Below, in pieces: positions 32,003-40,648 of a stretch of DNA of 49,373 nt. A program made the translations under genes and the position numbers. The stretch is from Bryobacteraceae bacterium (lineage in GTDB: Bacteria > Acidobacteriota > Terriglobia > Bryobacterales > Bryobacteraceae), in NCBI GenBank assembly GCA_025980665.1, contig JAICXC010000024.1, positions 1 through 49,373 of the forward strand, read 5' to 3'. Below the pieces are notes generated by a model. It saw nothing but the letters and a program-made list of their open reading frames with translations, did no database searches and had not been told where the DNA came from. Position 1 is the stretch's first letter. Every line of letters begins with the position of its first letter.

Positions 32003-33633
32003 GCACCTACCTGCCCTTTGCTCGGACTGAAGCCCGCACCAACTATCTGAACGCGGATTACGGATGGAAGTCGTGGCTGTTCACCACCGATCACAAACGC
32101 ATCGCCTTGCTCTACCTGTTCTCCATCACAGCCTTCTTCTTTGTCGGCGGCGCGTTCGCAGTTGGTATGCGCGTGAACCTGCTGACCCCAGAGGGAATAT
32201 TTGCCCACGATACCTACAACAAGCTGTTCACGATGCACGGGATCATCATGGTCTTTTTCTTCCTGGTGCCTTCCATCCCCGCGACGTTGGGCAATTTCCT
32301 GGTGCCGCTTATGATCGGTGCGCGAGACCTGGCGTTTCCACGAATCAATCTCTTGAGCTGGTACCTTTACATGATCGGCGGCGCAATTGCCTTAACCGCA
32401 ATCGTTAAGGGAGGTGTCGATACCGGCTGGACGTTCTACGCGCCGTTCAGTTCGACATATTCGAACACGCATGTGATTCTAACCGCGATCGGTGTTTTCG
32501 TTTCCGGTTTCTCGTCGATTCTTACCGGTTTGAACTTCATCGTTACGATTCACACCATGCGCGCCCCCGGAATGACCTGGGGCCGTCTGCCCTTGTTCGT
32601 GTGGGGACATTATGCCACCAGCCTGATCCAAGTGTTGGGGACTCCGGTTATCGCCATCACCCTGGTGCTGTTGGGTCTCGAGCGAGTGCTACATGCAGGC
32701 ATATTCGATCCGGCAGTCGGCGGAGATCCAGTGTTGTTCCAGCATCTATTCTGGTTCTATTCGCACCCCGCCGTGTATATCATGATTCTGCCGGGCATGG
32801 CGGTGATCAGCGAGATCATCCCGTGTTTTTCGCGTAAAGCGCTGTTCGGTTATACGTTCGTGGCCATTTCCAGTATTGCGATCGCGGTGCTGGGGTTCCT
32901 GGTATGGGGACATCACTTGTTTGTCGCCGGGCAGTCCATGTACGCGAGCATGGTGTTCTCTCTTCTCAGTTTTCTGGTGGCGATTCCGTCCGCGATTAAG
33001 GTGTTCAATTGGACGGCGACGATGTACAAGGGCTCCATCTCTTATGAAACTCCGATGCTCTACGCATTCGGTTTCATCGGACTATTCACCATCGGCGGCT
33101 TGACCGGATTGTTCCTGGCGACGCTGGCGATCGACGTCCATGTGACGGACACCTATTTCGTGATCGCTCACTTTCACTACATCATGGTCGGCGGAATGGT
33201 GATGGCTTACCTGGGTGGCATTCACTTCTGGTTTCCCAAGATTTCAGGCCGCATGTACCCGGAGGGGTGGGCCCGATTTGCAGCGCTTATCGTCTTCGTG
33301 GGATTCAACCTGACGTTTTTCCCGCAGTTTATTCTCGGATACCAGGGTATGCCACGCCGTTATGCGCATTACCCTCCGGAATTCCAGGTGCTGAACGTTA
33401 TGTCGACAGCAGGCGCTTCTATCCTGGCCGTAGGGTACCTGCTCCCTATAATTTATTTGGGGTGGGCCTGGCGGAAAGGACCCAAGGCACCGCAGAATCC
33501 GTGGAACGCAAAAGGTCTGGAGTGGGAGCAGTCACCGACGCCGCCGCCAACTTACAACTTCGAGACTCAACCGGTGGTGACCGAACCCGCATACAACTAC
33601 TCTGGCGAGTCGGAGGAGGTGGGAATTGGGTGA
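31999..33633 (+). CDS. coxA: Cytochrome c oxidase subunit I (type A2 heme-copper oxidase)
   Basis: The 544-residue twelve-helix catalytic subunit reduces O2 and pumps protons. Heme and copper ligands are seen as TMHGIIMVF (low-spin heme), SHPAVY (H256 for CuB, Y260 the cross-linked Tyr), GHHLF (H305 and H306 for CuB) and [11 protein letters not shown] (high-spin and low-spin hemes). Helix VI reads Y254-S255-H-P in place of the usual G-H-P-E-V, so the canonical D-channel Glu is absent. This Y-S pair is the mark of A2-type oxidases such as the Rhodothermus caa3 enzyme, which also partners ACIII. It overlaps coxC by eight bases. Confidence 0.97.
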   Translation: MSTYLPFARTEARTNYLNADYGWKSWLFTTDHKRIALLYLFSITAFFFVGGAFAVGMRVNLLTPEGIFAHDTYNKLFTMHGIIMVFFFLVPSIPATLGNFLVPLMIGARDLAFPRINLLSWYLYMIGGAIALTAIVKGGVDTGWTFYAPFSSTYSNTHVILTAIGVFVSGFSSILTGLNFIVTIHTMRAPGMTWGRLPLFVWGHYATSLIQVLGTPVIAITLVLLGLERVLHAGIFDPAVGGDPVLFQHLFWFYSHPAVYIMILPGMAVISEIIPCFSRKALFGYTFVAISSIAIAVLGFLVWGHHLFVAGQSMYASMVFSLLSFLVAIPSAIKVFNWTATMYKGSISYETPMLYAFGFIGLFTIGGLTGLFLATLAIDVHVTDTYFVIAHFHYIMVGGMVMAYLGGIHFWFPKISGRMYPEGWARFAALIVFVGFNLTFFPQFILGYQGMPRRYAHYPPEFQVLNVMSTAGASILAVGYLLPIIYLGWAWRKGPKAPQNPWNAKGLEWEQSPTPPPTYNFETQPVVTEPAYNYSGESEEVGIG

Positions 33634-34297
33634 CAGCGAAGCCACTCTAGCAGTGCACGAACCGGGCTTAAAACATCATTTCGACGATAGCGCCCAGCAG
33701 TTTCAGTCCTCTACGCTCGGAATGTGGGTCTTCCTGGTTACTGAACTTATGTTTTTCGGCGGGATGTTCGGTGGATACACGGTTTATCGAAATATGTACC
33801 CGGATGCCTTCGCTTCCACCAGCCATTTCATGAACGTTCCTATCGGGGCGATCAATACCGGGGTATTGATTTTTAGCAGTTTCACCATGGTGATGGCGGT
33901 GCGATCCGCGCAGCTTGGACAGAAAAAAGTTCTCATTGCGTTCTTGATTTTCACTTTGCTCCTCGGCTGCCTGTTCCTCACCCTTAAGTACGTGGAATAT
34001 CACGAGAAATGGGTGGACCATCACATTCCTGGGCCCGGATTCCAGTATGCGGACACGCGCTATTTCCATCAGGCGCAGATCTTGTTCTTCCTTTACTTCG
34101 CAATGACCGGCATGCACGCCATCCACATGATTGTAGGGGTGGGCATGCTGATAGTTCTGATCTCGATGGCGGCGCGCAATCGCTTTACGCAGGCGTGGTA
34201 CACGCCGGTCGAAATGATTGGTCTGTATTGGCACTTCGTAGATATCGTGTGGATTTTCCTTTTTCCGCTTTTGTACTTGATAGGACACACAAAATGA
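33626..34297 (+). CDS. coxC: Cytochrome c oxidase subunit III
   Basis: The 223-residue membrane protein has about five to seven helices and the subunit III pattern: [27 protein letters not shown], the conserved Glu in [35 protein letters not shown] and [23 protein letters not shown]. The start is TTG at 33626, supported by GGAGGAGG nine bases upstream and by the coxA overlap. A GTG four bases later is out of frame. Subunit III stabilises the catalytic core. It overlaps coxD by four bases. Confidence 0.94.
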   Translation: MGDSEATLAVHEPGLKHHFDDSAQQFQSSTLGMWVFLVTELMFFGGMFGGYTVYRNMYPDAFASTSHFMNVPIGAINTGVLIFSSFTMVMAVRSAQLGQKKVLIAFLIFTLLLGCLFLTLKYVEYHEKWVDHHIPGPGFQYADTRYFHQAQILFFLYFAMTGMHAIHMIVGVGMLIVLISMAARNRFTQAWYTPVEMIGLYWHFVDIVWIFLFPLLYLIGHTK

Positions 34298-34596
34298 CCC
34301 ACCCGGTTGTTCCGATCAAGACTTACGCGGCAGTGTTTGGAGCGCTGCTTGCGCTAACCATCACTACCGTTGCTGTTTCAAAGCTCGAGCTTGGCGAATT
34401 TAACTTCGTCGCTGCGATGACCATCGCGGTCATCAAGGGGACTTTAGTCGTTATGTTTTTCATGGACGTGAGGCGCGCCACTTCCCTGACCAAACTAATT
34501 GTCGGCGCTGGTTTGTTCTGGATGGCGATTCTATTCGTCTTTGTGCTGAGCGATTATGCAAGCCGCGGCTGGCTGCCCGGCCCGCGATGGTTTTAA
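34294..34596 (+). CDS. coxD: Cytochrome c oxidase subunit IV (CtaF/CoxD-like)
   Basis: The 100-residue protein has three membrane helices. The pattern KTYAAVFGALLALTITTVAV, then FNFVAAMTIAVIKGTLVVMFFMDVRRA, then a final helix is that of prokaryotic subunit IV. ATG 34294 overlaps the coxC stop (ATGA); a longer frame to 34009 is coxC read out of frame. It is the last gene of the twelve-gene respiratory operon. No strong terminator hairpin is visible in the 256 bases that follow. Confidence 0.9.
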   Translation: MTHPVVPIKTYAAVFGALLALTITTVAVSKLELGEFNFVAAMTIAVIKGTLVVMFFMDVRRATSLTKLIVGAGLFWMAILFVFVLSDYASRGWLPGPRWF

Positions 34597-34723
34597 TACT
34601 TCCCTGCAATCGAGAGAGCGCTCCCGTTCATCGATTTGTTTTCGCACTAGAGCGATCATCGCCGCAAACGCTGCGCCCGCGCACACTATAAAGAGCCGGC
34701 GCTGCGGCTGCTCCTCATCGCTT

Positions 34724-34754
34724 TTGAAATTCACTGAGGTCTATGGAGTATACT
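34724..34754 (+). promoter_or_regulatory. Probable sigma-70 promoter of the esterase operon
   Basis: TTGAAA (34724-34729) and TATACT (34749-34754) are spaced by 19 bases, slightly longer than ideal. They lie 99 bases upstream of the GDSL esterase ATG, which would give a leader of roughly 90 bases. This is the best promoter-like pair in the 256-base gap after the respiratory operon. It is a match by eye only. Confidence 0.4.
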
Positions 34755-34852
34755 TCAACCTTGGCAACCGAGCTTCGGATGCGGTTCAATGCTTGTGATA
34801 GTTGCAATATCGAACTATCCGATTTGGGAAGCATAAGGCGAAGGAGAAAGTC

Positions 34853-36202
34853 ATGAAAATACCAAATCTAAGTCGTCGTCTGTGGGCACTAGCCATAGCC
34901 CTACAGTGCGGCCAGCTAACATTCGCTCAAAATGGAGCCGGCGCACACTGGGTGTCGACGTGGGCGACCGCGCAGCAACAACCCGGGTTCGGACGGGGCG
35001 CAGTTGGGGGACGCGGTCCGGGTGCGCCACCCGCGGGTGCGACAATACAGCAGCCTCAGCAGGCTCCATCCGCTGCCCCGGCGGCGACGGCCGCGGCGCC
35101 CGCGGTCGCGAACACTCTCAACAATCAGACGGCCCGCATGATTGTGCGGACCAGCATCGGCGGAAATCGCATTCGCGTGCAATTCTCGAACGTATTTGGC
35201 GCTATCCCGCTGGAAATGGGCGCCGCGCACATCGCGATTCGCAGCAAAGATTCAGCCATCGTCGCTGGGTCGGATCGCCCGCTGTTGTTCAACGGAAAGC
35301 CGTCGGCTAGGATCTTGCCCGGAGCGGAACTCCTCAGTGACCCGGTTGATCTGGTCGTGCCGAAGCTTAGTGACCTCGCCATCAGCGTGTATGTTCCCGG
35401 GAGCTCGGGCTTGGCATCGCAACACTCCCAGGCTTTACACACAACCTATATATCCATGCAGGGCGATACCACCGGGCAGCTGGAAATGGCCGATGCCATG
35501 ACTACGCGGGCATGGTATTGGATCTCGAGCGTCGATGTCATGGCGACCGCCGACGCAGGAGCGATCGTCGCTTTCGGCGATTCCATCACCGATGGGACGA
35601 CTTCTACCGTGGACGCTAATCGAAGCTGGCCGAGCCTTCTGGCCGAGCGCTTAGCCGCCAACCCGGCCACCGCAAATGTTTCCGTATTGAACATGGGGAT
35701 TGCCGGCAATCGAATTCTCGGCGACGGCGCAGGAGTTGCTGCGTTGGCACGTTTTGACCGCGATGTACTGAGTCAGGCCGGAGTGAAGTGGCTGATGATC
35801 CTGGAAGGCATCAACGACATGAATCTCGCGGGCCGGGGAGGCGCGACGGCCCGTGCCCCCACATTGACGGCGGACGATCTGATCGGGGGGATGAAACAGA
35901 TGATCGAACGCGCGCACACACACGATATTAAGGTGATCGGTTGCACACTGACTCCTTTTGGCGGGGCCACCGATGCCGTTGAAGCGATGAGGCAGGCGTT
36001 GAACGGGTTCATTCGGACCAGCGGCGCTTTCGATGCCGTGGTCGATTTCGACAAGGTCATCCAGGATCCGAACGACCCCCGGCAGTTCATCAAGGAATAC
36101 AACAATACGGACCGCCTCCATCCTAACGATGCCGGTTACCAGGTCATGGCGGATGCGATAGATCTCGCCATTTTCGCGCCAAAACCTCAAGCGAAGCGAT
36201 AG
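34853..36202 (+). CDS. Exported SGNH/GDSL hydrolase with Gly/Ala-rich insert
   Basis: The 449-residue esterase starts at ATG 34853 behind GAAGGAG. A TTG-led extension is discarded. The signal peptide (about 1-23) ends LTFAQ. The N-terminal beta domain (AHWVSTWATAQQQ, ... NQTARMIVRTSIGGNRIRVQFSN) is interrupted at about 45-85 by a Gly/Arg then Pro/Ala-rich low-complexity stretch. The catalytic domain has GDSITDG with S244, GINDMN, and a distal DRLHPNDAGYQ supplying Asp and His. This is the layout of SGNH acetyl esterases that act on plant polysaccharides. It leads an operon with the CE15 esterase four bases downstream and a second SGNH protein. Confidence 0.88.
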   Translation: MKIPNLSRRLWALAIALQCGQLTFAQNGAGAHWVSTWATAQQQPGFGRGAVGGRGPGAPPAGATIQQPQQAPSAAPAATAAAPAVANTLNNQTARMIVRTSIGGNRIRVQFSNVFGAIPLEMGAAHIAIRSKDSAIVAGSDRPLLFNGKPSARILPGAELLSDPVDLVVPKLSDLAISVYVPGSSGLASQHSQALHTTYISMQGDTTGQLEMADAMTTRAWYWISSVDVMATADAGAIVAFGDSITDGTTSTVDANRSWPSLLAERLAANPATANVSVLNMGIAGNRILGDGAGVAALARFDRDVLSQAGVKWLMILEGINDMNLAGRGGATARAPTLTADDLIGGMKQMIERAHTHDIKVIGCTLTPFGGATDAVEAMRQALNGFIRTSGAFDAVVDFDKVIQDPNDPRQFIKEYNNTDRLHPNDAGYQVMADAIDLAIFAPKPQAKR

Positions 36203-36205
36203 CAT

Positions 36206-37627
36206 ATGAGCATGCGCGCAATTCGTTGGCTGGTTCCTCTCTTCATGACGAGCATCCTGTGCGGCCAACAATCGGCGGGCGGTCCGCCTCAACCCGCGAA
36301 TTGGACTGCGGCAGAGGACCATCAAAACATGATGGATCAGCTCGGCATCAAGGCGCTTCGCCCGGGACCTAGCGGAACCGAAACCGCCCCGAATCATGCG
36401 AACTATGACGAGACTACGGCTAATCCTTTCCCGATCCTGCCGGACGCCCTGAAGTTGAAGAATGGAAAGAGAGTCACGATCGCCGCCATGTGGTGGAATC
36501 AGCGCCGTCCTGAGATCGTCGAGGATTTCGAGCGCGAGGTGCTCGGCCGCGTTCCGAAGAATGTGCCTAAAGTAACCTGGACGGTCACCAACACCGTAAC
36601 TGCGATGGTCGGCTCGCGTGCGGTCGTGGGTAAACAGCTCGTCGGGCATGTCGATAATTCGTCATACCCCGCGATTAATGTTGATATTCAGATGACGTTG
36701 GTCACCCCGGCGGATGCAACCGGTCCAGTGCCTGTAATGATGATGTTTGGCGGGGGTGGGCTTCCCGGTGTCGCTCCGGCCAACGGAAAAGGCAACGGAA
36801 AAAACAGACCGCCTCCGGCAGCCGGCGCCGATCCTCCCGCGACGCAGCAATTGATTGCCGACGGTTGGGGTTATGCCTCCATCAACCCTGGCAGCATCCA
36901 GGCGGACAATGGGGCAGGACTGACCAAGGGCATTATTGGTCTTGTGAATAAAAGCAAGCCCCGCAAGCCGGACGATTGGGGCTCCTTGCGAGCCTGGGCG
37001 TGGGGCGCCGCGCGCGGACTGGATTATCTGGAAACCGATAAAGCCGTAGATGCAAAGCGCGTGGGAATCGAGGGTGTTTCGCGTTACGGCAAGGCTGCCC
37101 TGGTAACTATGGCTTTCGACACGCGATTCGCCGTTGTCCTGGTAGGTTCCTCGGGCGAAGGTGGCGCTAAACTGCATCGCCGCAATTGGGGGGAAGCGGT
37201 AGAGAATCTCACCGGGACGGGCGAATATCACTGGATGGCGGGCAACTTCCTGAAATACGGTGCATCCGAAGCGACCTTCGGCAGCAAGAATGCGGGTGAT
37301 TTGCCCGTCGACGCCCATGAGTTGATCGCATTGTGTGCTCCCCGGCTGACGTTTATCAGCTACGGCGTGCCGGAGGAGGGAGACGCGAAGTGGCTTGATC
37401 ACCAGGGCAGTTATATGGCTGCCGTCGCAGCGGGCCCCGTCTTCCGGTTGCTCGGTGCGAAAGATCTCGGCACGTCGGATGATTACAACAAAGAAAAGAT
37501 GCCTGCGGTGAATGTGAGCATGCTCGATGGCCAACTTGCCTGGAGGCAGCATGACGGCGGCCATACCGACGGCCCGAATTGGAAGTACTTTATTCCGTGG
37601 GCGGACAAGTTTTTAAAACGTCCATGA
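36206..37627 (+). CDS. CE15 glucuronoyl esterase-type hydrolase
   Basis: The 473-residue exported alpha/beta hydrolase has signal sequence RWLVPLFMTSILCGQQ. The family motifs are all present: TIAAMWWNQRRPEIVEDFEREVLGRVP, DGWGYASINPGS, the nucleophile motif G-V-S-R-Y-G-K (S292), RNWGEAVENL, EYHWM, and H453 in HDGGHTDG. CE15 enzymes cleave ester bonds between glucuronoxylan and lignin. The position that carries the catalytic acid in fungal enzymes (just before SGxGG) reads Ser315 here; E318 lies three residues on. A Gly/Asn/Lys/Pro-rich insert (about 195-215) is unusual. Solibacter is known to have several CE15 enzymes. The gene overlaps the next one by four bases (ATGA). Confidence 0.88.
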   Translation: MSMRAIRWLVPLFMTSILCGQQSAGGPPQPANWTAAEDHQNMMDQLGIKALRPGPSGTETAPNHANYDETTANPFPILPDALKLKNGKRVTIAAMWWNQRRPEIVEDFEREVLGRVPKNVPKVTWTVTNTVTAMVGSRAVVGKQLVGHVDNSSYPAINVDIQMTLVTPADATGPVPVMMMFGGGGLPGVAPANGKGNGKNRPPPAAGADPPATQQLIADGWGYASINPGSIQADNGAGLTKGIIGLVNKSKPRKPDDWGSLRAWAWGAARGLDYLETDKAVDAKRVGIEGVSRYGKAALVTMAFDTRFAVVLVGSSGEGGAKLHRRNWGEAVENLTGTGEYHWMAGNFLKYGASEATFGSKNAGDLPVDAHELIALCAPRLTFISYGVPEEGDAKWLDHQGSYMAAVAAGPVFRLLGAKDLGTSDDYNKEKMPAVNVSMLDGQLAWRQHDGGHTDGPNWKYFIPWADKFLKRP

Positions 37628-38406
37628 GGACGGCGGGAACGTTCACCGTTCTCCTATGCGCGTTGGCGGCGCTGGCACAGACCCAGGCGGATCAGGCAGT
37701 CGCCCGAACGGACCAGAATTCTCTAACAGCTCACGCCCAGCTGCTCGAAAAGGCAAAGCAGGGGCGGATTGACATTTATTTTGAGGGCGATTCCATTACT
37801 CGCCGCTGGGGGGCTCGCGATTACCCACAGTTGCTGGCAAATTGGAACCAGAATTTCTTCGGCTGGAACGCGGCCGATTTCGGATGGGGCGCTGACACCA
37901 TTCAAAATATCCTCTGGCGGCTCGCAAATGGCGAATTAGATGGCGTGAATCCGAAGATTATCGTGCTGCTGGCGGGAACCAATAATGTGGGCAGGACCGT
38001 TCCGCCCGAGGGCGATGAGACCAAAGTCGCCGATATCACCACGGGCCTCAAGGCCACTTTGGACATTCTAAGAGCGAAGGCTCCCAACGCTACGATCGTC
38101 GCGACAGCGATCTTTCCTCGCAATGACAATATGGCTGTGATGCCCACCATCAACAAGATCAATCTCAATTTATCGAAGCTTGCCGACGGACAAAAGATCC
38201 GGTATCTCGATATCAACGCGCGGCTCGCCGATCAAAGCGGTAAGTTGTTCGATGGTATGATGAACGCCGACAAGCTTCATCCCGCGATCCCCGGTTATCA
38301 GGTCTGGGCGGATGCCTTGAAGCCCATCTTTACGGAATTGCTGGGTCCGCCAGGAACCGAGGACCATGCACCTCCGCCCACTGGCGATCCTAGCGCCAGC
38401 CGTTAA
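37624..38406 (+). CDS. Exported SGNH-family esterase
   Basis: The 260-residue protein starts at ATG 37624, overlapping the CE15 stop. A longer TTG frame lies within CE15. The signal peptide runs about 1-19 (TFTVLLCALAALAQ). The SGNH blocks are I-Y-F-E-G-D-S-I-T-R (block I, S57), WGADTIQNILWRL (Gly block), AGTNNVG (Asn block) and ADKLHPAIPGYQVW (Asp/His). It resembles carbohydrate acetyl esterases and platelet-activating-factor acetylhydrolase-like proteins. Co-translation with CE15 suggests joint removal of acetyl and glucuronoyl esters. The last 20 residues are Pro-rich and probably disordered. Confidence 0.88.
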   Translation: MRTAGTFTVLLCALAALAQTQADQAVARTDQNSLTAHAQLLEKAKQGRIDIYFEGDSITRRWGARDYPQLLANWNQNFFGWNAADFGWGADTIQNILWRLANGELDGVNPKIIVLLAGTNNVGRTVPPEGDETKVADITTGLKATLDILRAKAPNATIVATAIFPRNDNMAVMPTINKINLNLSKLADGQKIRYLDINARLADQSGKLFDGMMNADKLHPAIPGYQVWADALKPIFTELLGPPGTEDHAPPPTGDPSASR

Positions 38407-38416
38407 CTACAGGCCT

Positions 38417-40258
38417 CTATTGATGCGGATCCCCAGGCGAAGCTGCTAACGGCGCGGCGCCCGCGTTGGGCAAGACCGCCTTGCCGTCCAGACCGAATAC
38501 CAACAGCTGGGGCTTTGCCTGCGTAGTAATTGCTCCCGGGTTGGTCACGCCCTGGCTCTGCGTACCACCCGAGCCGCCCAGCAGCGCGATGTATTGCTTC
38601 CCGTCGATGGCGAAGGTGATGGGAGGGCCCATACCGTTGTGTAGCCCGGTTGGTAGCTCCATGAGTTGTTCGCCCTTGTCCGCCGAGTACGCGATCAAGC
38701 GGCCATCGGGTGCGACCTGGAACAGCAGATTGCTCGCGGTGCTCAAAGTTCCGCCGAACCTGCTGTTGCCCACGGGCACACGCCAGCGGATTTCCTGCTT
38801 AACTGGGTCATAAGCGACCAGCGTGCTGACATTGCCGCCTTCGAGCGGCTCCGGACCAATGGCAGGTCCTGCTGGCTTCCGTGTCATTCCGCGTGTGTCA
38901 AGCTTCAGACCAGTTTGCGCAGATCCGCCCACGCGCGAAGCGTCCGGCTTGAAATCGTAATCGGCCGCATAGGTGAATGTGTCCCAACCCCGGCTCGGAA
39001 TATATACCAGACCGCTTTGAGGATTGTAGGACATGGGCGACCAGCTGTGGGCGCCGCCGCCGCCGGGCGATACTGGCGTCGGATCCTTGCCGTACTTAAC
39101 TTCGGTGTTGACGATAGGACGTCCCGTCTTTTGATCGATCCCCTTTGCCCAGGTGACTCGCGAGAAGGGTTGCGCGGAGATAAACTCGCCCGTAATGCGG
39201 TCGAGCACATAGAAGAAGCCGTTCTTGTTGGCCTGCATGATGACCTTACGAGTCTTGCCATTGATATTCAGATCCGCGAGGATCATCTGTTGCACGCTGT
39301 CGTAATCCCACTCGTCTCCGGGGACCATTTGGTAGTGCCACTTGAGCAGGCCTGTATTCACGTTCACCGCCACGATGGAAGCCACGTACAGGTTGTCGCG
39401 GCCGGTGCTCGTGTCCTTGGTGCGCAGCGCCGTGGGCCATGGCTCGGCATTGCCTGTGCCAACATACACCAGCTCGCTCTCGGGGTCGTAGGATATCCCG
39501 TCCCACACCGCACCGCCGCCGCCGAGCTTCCACCACTCGCCCTCCCAGGTTGCGGCGGCCTTGCGCATCGCCTCCGACTCAAAGCCCTTGGCGGGATCGC
39601 CGGGAACGGTGTAAAACCTCCAGACTTGGCGTCCGGTGTCCGCATCGTAGGCGGCGAAGAAGCCGCGCGTGGGGCGGTCGCCGCCCGCCGTGCCGACGAT
39701 CACTTTCCCCTTGGCGATGCGCGGCGCGATGGTCAGCGTCTGCTCGTCCTGTACATAGGAGACGCGAGTTTCCCAAACGGGCTTGCCCGTGTCTGTGTCG
39801 AGCGCCACCAGCCGTCCGTCGTTCACGGGAACATAAACCTTGTTGTGATACAGCGCCAGCCCACGGTTCACTACGCCGCAGCACATCTTGTCGCTGGTCG
39901 GCTTGCGGTTGACTTCCGGATCCCAGCGCCACTTTTCCTTGCCTGTGCGCGCGTCAACAGCGAACACGATGCTCCAATTGGTGACGCCAAAGATTGTGTT
40001 GTTCCATTCGAGTGGCGTGGCTTCCTGGTCGCCTCCTCCATCGCCAATCGTATAGGACCACATCAGGCCAAGCCGCTTCACGTTAGATGCATCGATCTGC
40101 GTGAGCGGACTAAAACGCGTCTCGCCGGGGGTGAGGCCGTAGCTCAGCCAGTCGCCGTCCGACACGGATTTTGCTGCATTCTTGAGCAGCGCATCGTCGA
40201 CGCGCTTGGCTTGTCCGAACAAACTCAGAGATAGTGCAATTGCCAACAGGTAACGCAT
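38417..40258 (-). CDS. Exported PQQ-dependent dehydrogenase, second copy
   Basis: This 613-residue quinoprotein is clearly related to the enzyme at 11683. ATG 40258 follows TTGGAG six bases upstream; the TTG at 40270 is not needed. A signal peptide (RYLLAIALSLSLFGQ) is followed by DWLSYGLTPGETRFSPLTQIDASNVKRLGLMWSY, the vicinal Cys pair in DKMCCGVVNRG, TGKPVWET, and PGDEWDYDSVQQMILADL with catalytic D318 and lanthanide-type D320. No heme domain is present. The final 30 residues are Ala/Pro-rich. It is convergent with the esterase operon, only 10 bases apart. The substrate is unknown, and the electron acceptor is probably a periplasmic cytochrome. Confidence 0.92.
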   Translation of the reverse strand: MRYLLAIALSLSLFGQAKRVDDALLKNAAKSVSDGDWLSYGLTPGETRFSPLTQIDASNVKRLGLMWSYTIGDGGGDQEATPLEWNNTIFGVTNWSIVFAVDARTGKEKWRWDPEVNRKPTSDKMCCGVVNRGLALYHNKVYVPVNDGRLVALDTDTGKPVWETRVSYVQDEQTLTIAPRIAKGKVIVGTAGGDRPTRGFFAAYDADTGRQVWRFYTVPGDPAKGFESEAMRKAAATWEGEWWKLGGGGAVWDGISYDPESELVYVGTGNAEPWPTALRTKDTSTGRDNLYVASIVAVNVNTGLLKWHYQMVPGDEWDYDSVQQMILADLNINGKTRKVIMQANKNGFFYVLDRITGEFISAQPFSRVTWAKGIDQKTGRPIVNTEVKYGKDPTPVSPGGGGAHSWSPMSYNPQSGLVYIPSRGWDTFTYAADYDFKPDASRVGGSAQTGLKLDTRGMTRKPAGPAIGPEPLEGGNVSTLVAYDPVKQEIRWRVPVGNSRFGGTLSTASNLLFQVAPDGRLIAYSADKGEQLMELPTGLHNGMGPPITFAIDGKQYIALLGGSGGTQSQGVTNPGAITTQAKPQLLVFGLDGKAVLPNAGAAPLAASPGDPHQ

Positions 40259-40318
40259 GAAAAACTCCAAGAGGCCAGTGCGAGTTTAACATGCGGCGCA
40301 GGTGGCGTCCGGCTGGTT

Positions 40319-40648
40319 TTAGGAAACTAGCCGGAAGATTCCATAGATGCCGAAAGCGGCGATGACGGCTGTCCAGAGACGTGTCAGCCAAGTTGCATCG
40401 AGAATCAGCGTGAACAACATTGCGAAACCCAGAGGGCTAAGCGCATTGAAGTGGATCGCTTGACTCCACCGTCCTTTTGCGAGGGCGAACAAACCGCGTG
40501 TAAGACCGCATAAGGGGCAGTCCCTGCCCGTGAGCCAGTGAAATCCACAAAGCCGAACGCTGGGTTCCGCTGGCGGCGTGAACCACCACAGCAATGCGAA
40601 TACAGAAAGAGCGGCGGCCACCCGCGAATACCTGGATCGTACGGTCAT
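40319..40648 (-). CDS. DUF2752 membrane protein
   Basis: The 109-residue protein has about three helices. The core GRDCPLCGLTRGLFALAKGRWSQAIHFNALSPLG is the DUF2752 signature, with two Cys in CPLCG and a conserved HFNPL-like segment. The ATG at 40648 overlaps the stop of the upstream zinc-ribbon gene (TAATG), so translation is coupled. The function of DUF2752 is unknown. Such proteins often sit beside zinc-ribbon/DUF4870- or DUF975-type membrane proteins, as here. Confidence 0.85.
   Translation of the reverse strand: MTVRSRYSRVAAALSVFALLWWFTPPAEPSVRLCGFHWLTGRDCPLCGLTRGLFALAKGRWSQAIHFNALSPLGFAMLFTLILDATWLTRLWTAVIAAFGIYGIFRLVS

Noticed and set aside
34531..34734. Minus-strand 67-codon frame with one hydrophobic segment, overlapping the end of coxD
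   Set aside because: GTG start without a ribosome site and a 66-base overlap with coxD. A single hydrophobic stretch is not enough evidence for a gene.
38666..40234. Long plus-strand open frame (522 codons) opposite the second PQQ dehydrogenase
   Set aside because: Antisense shadow of a well-supported quinoprotein gene. No ribosome site, signal or domain in the translation.
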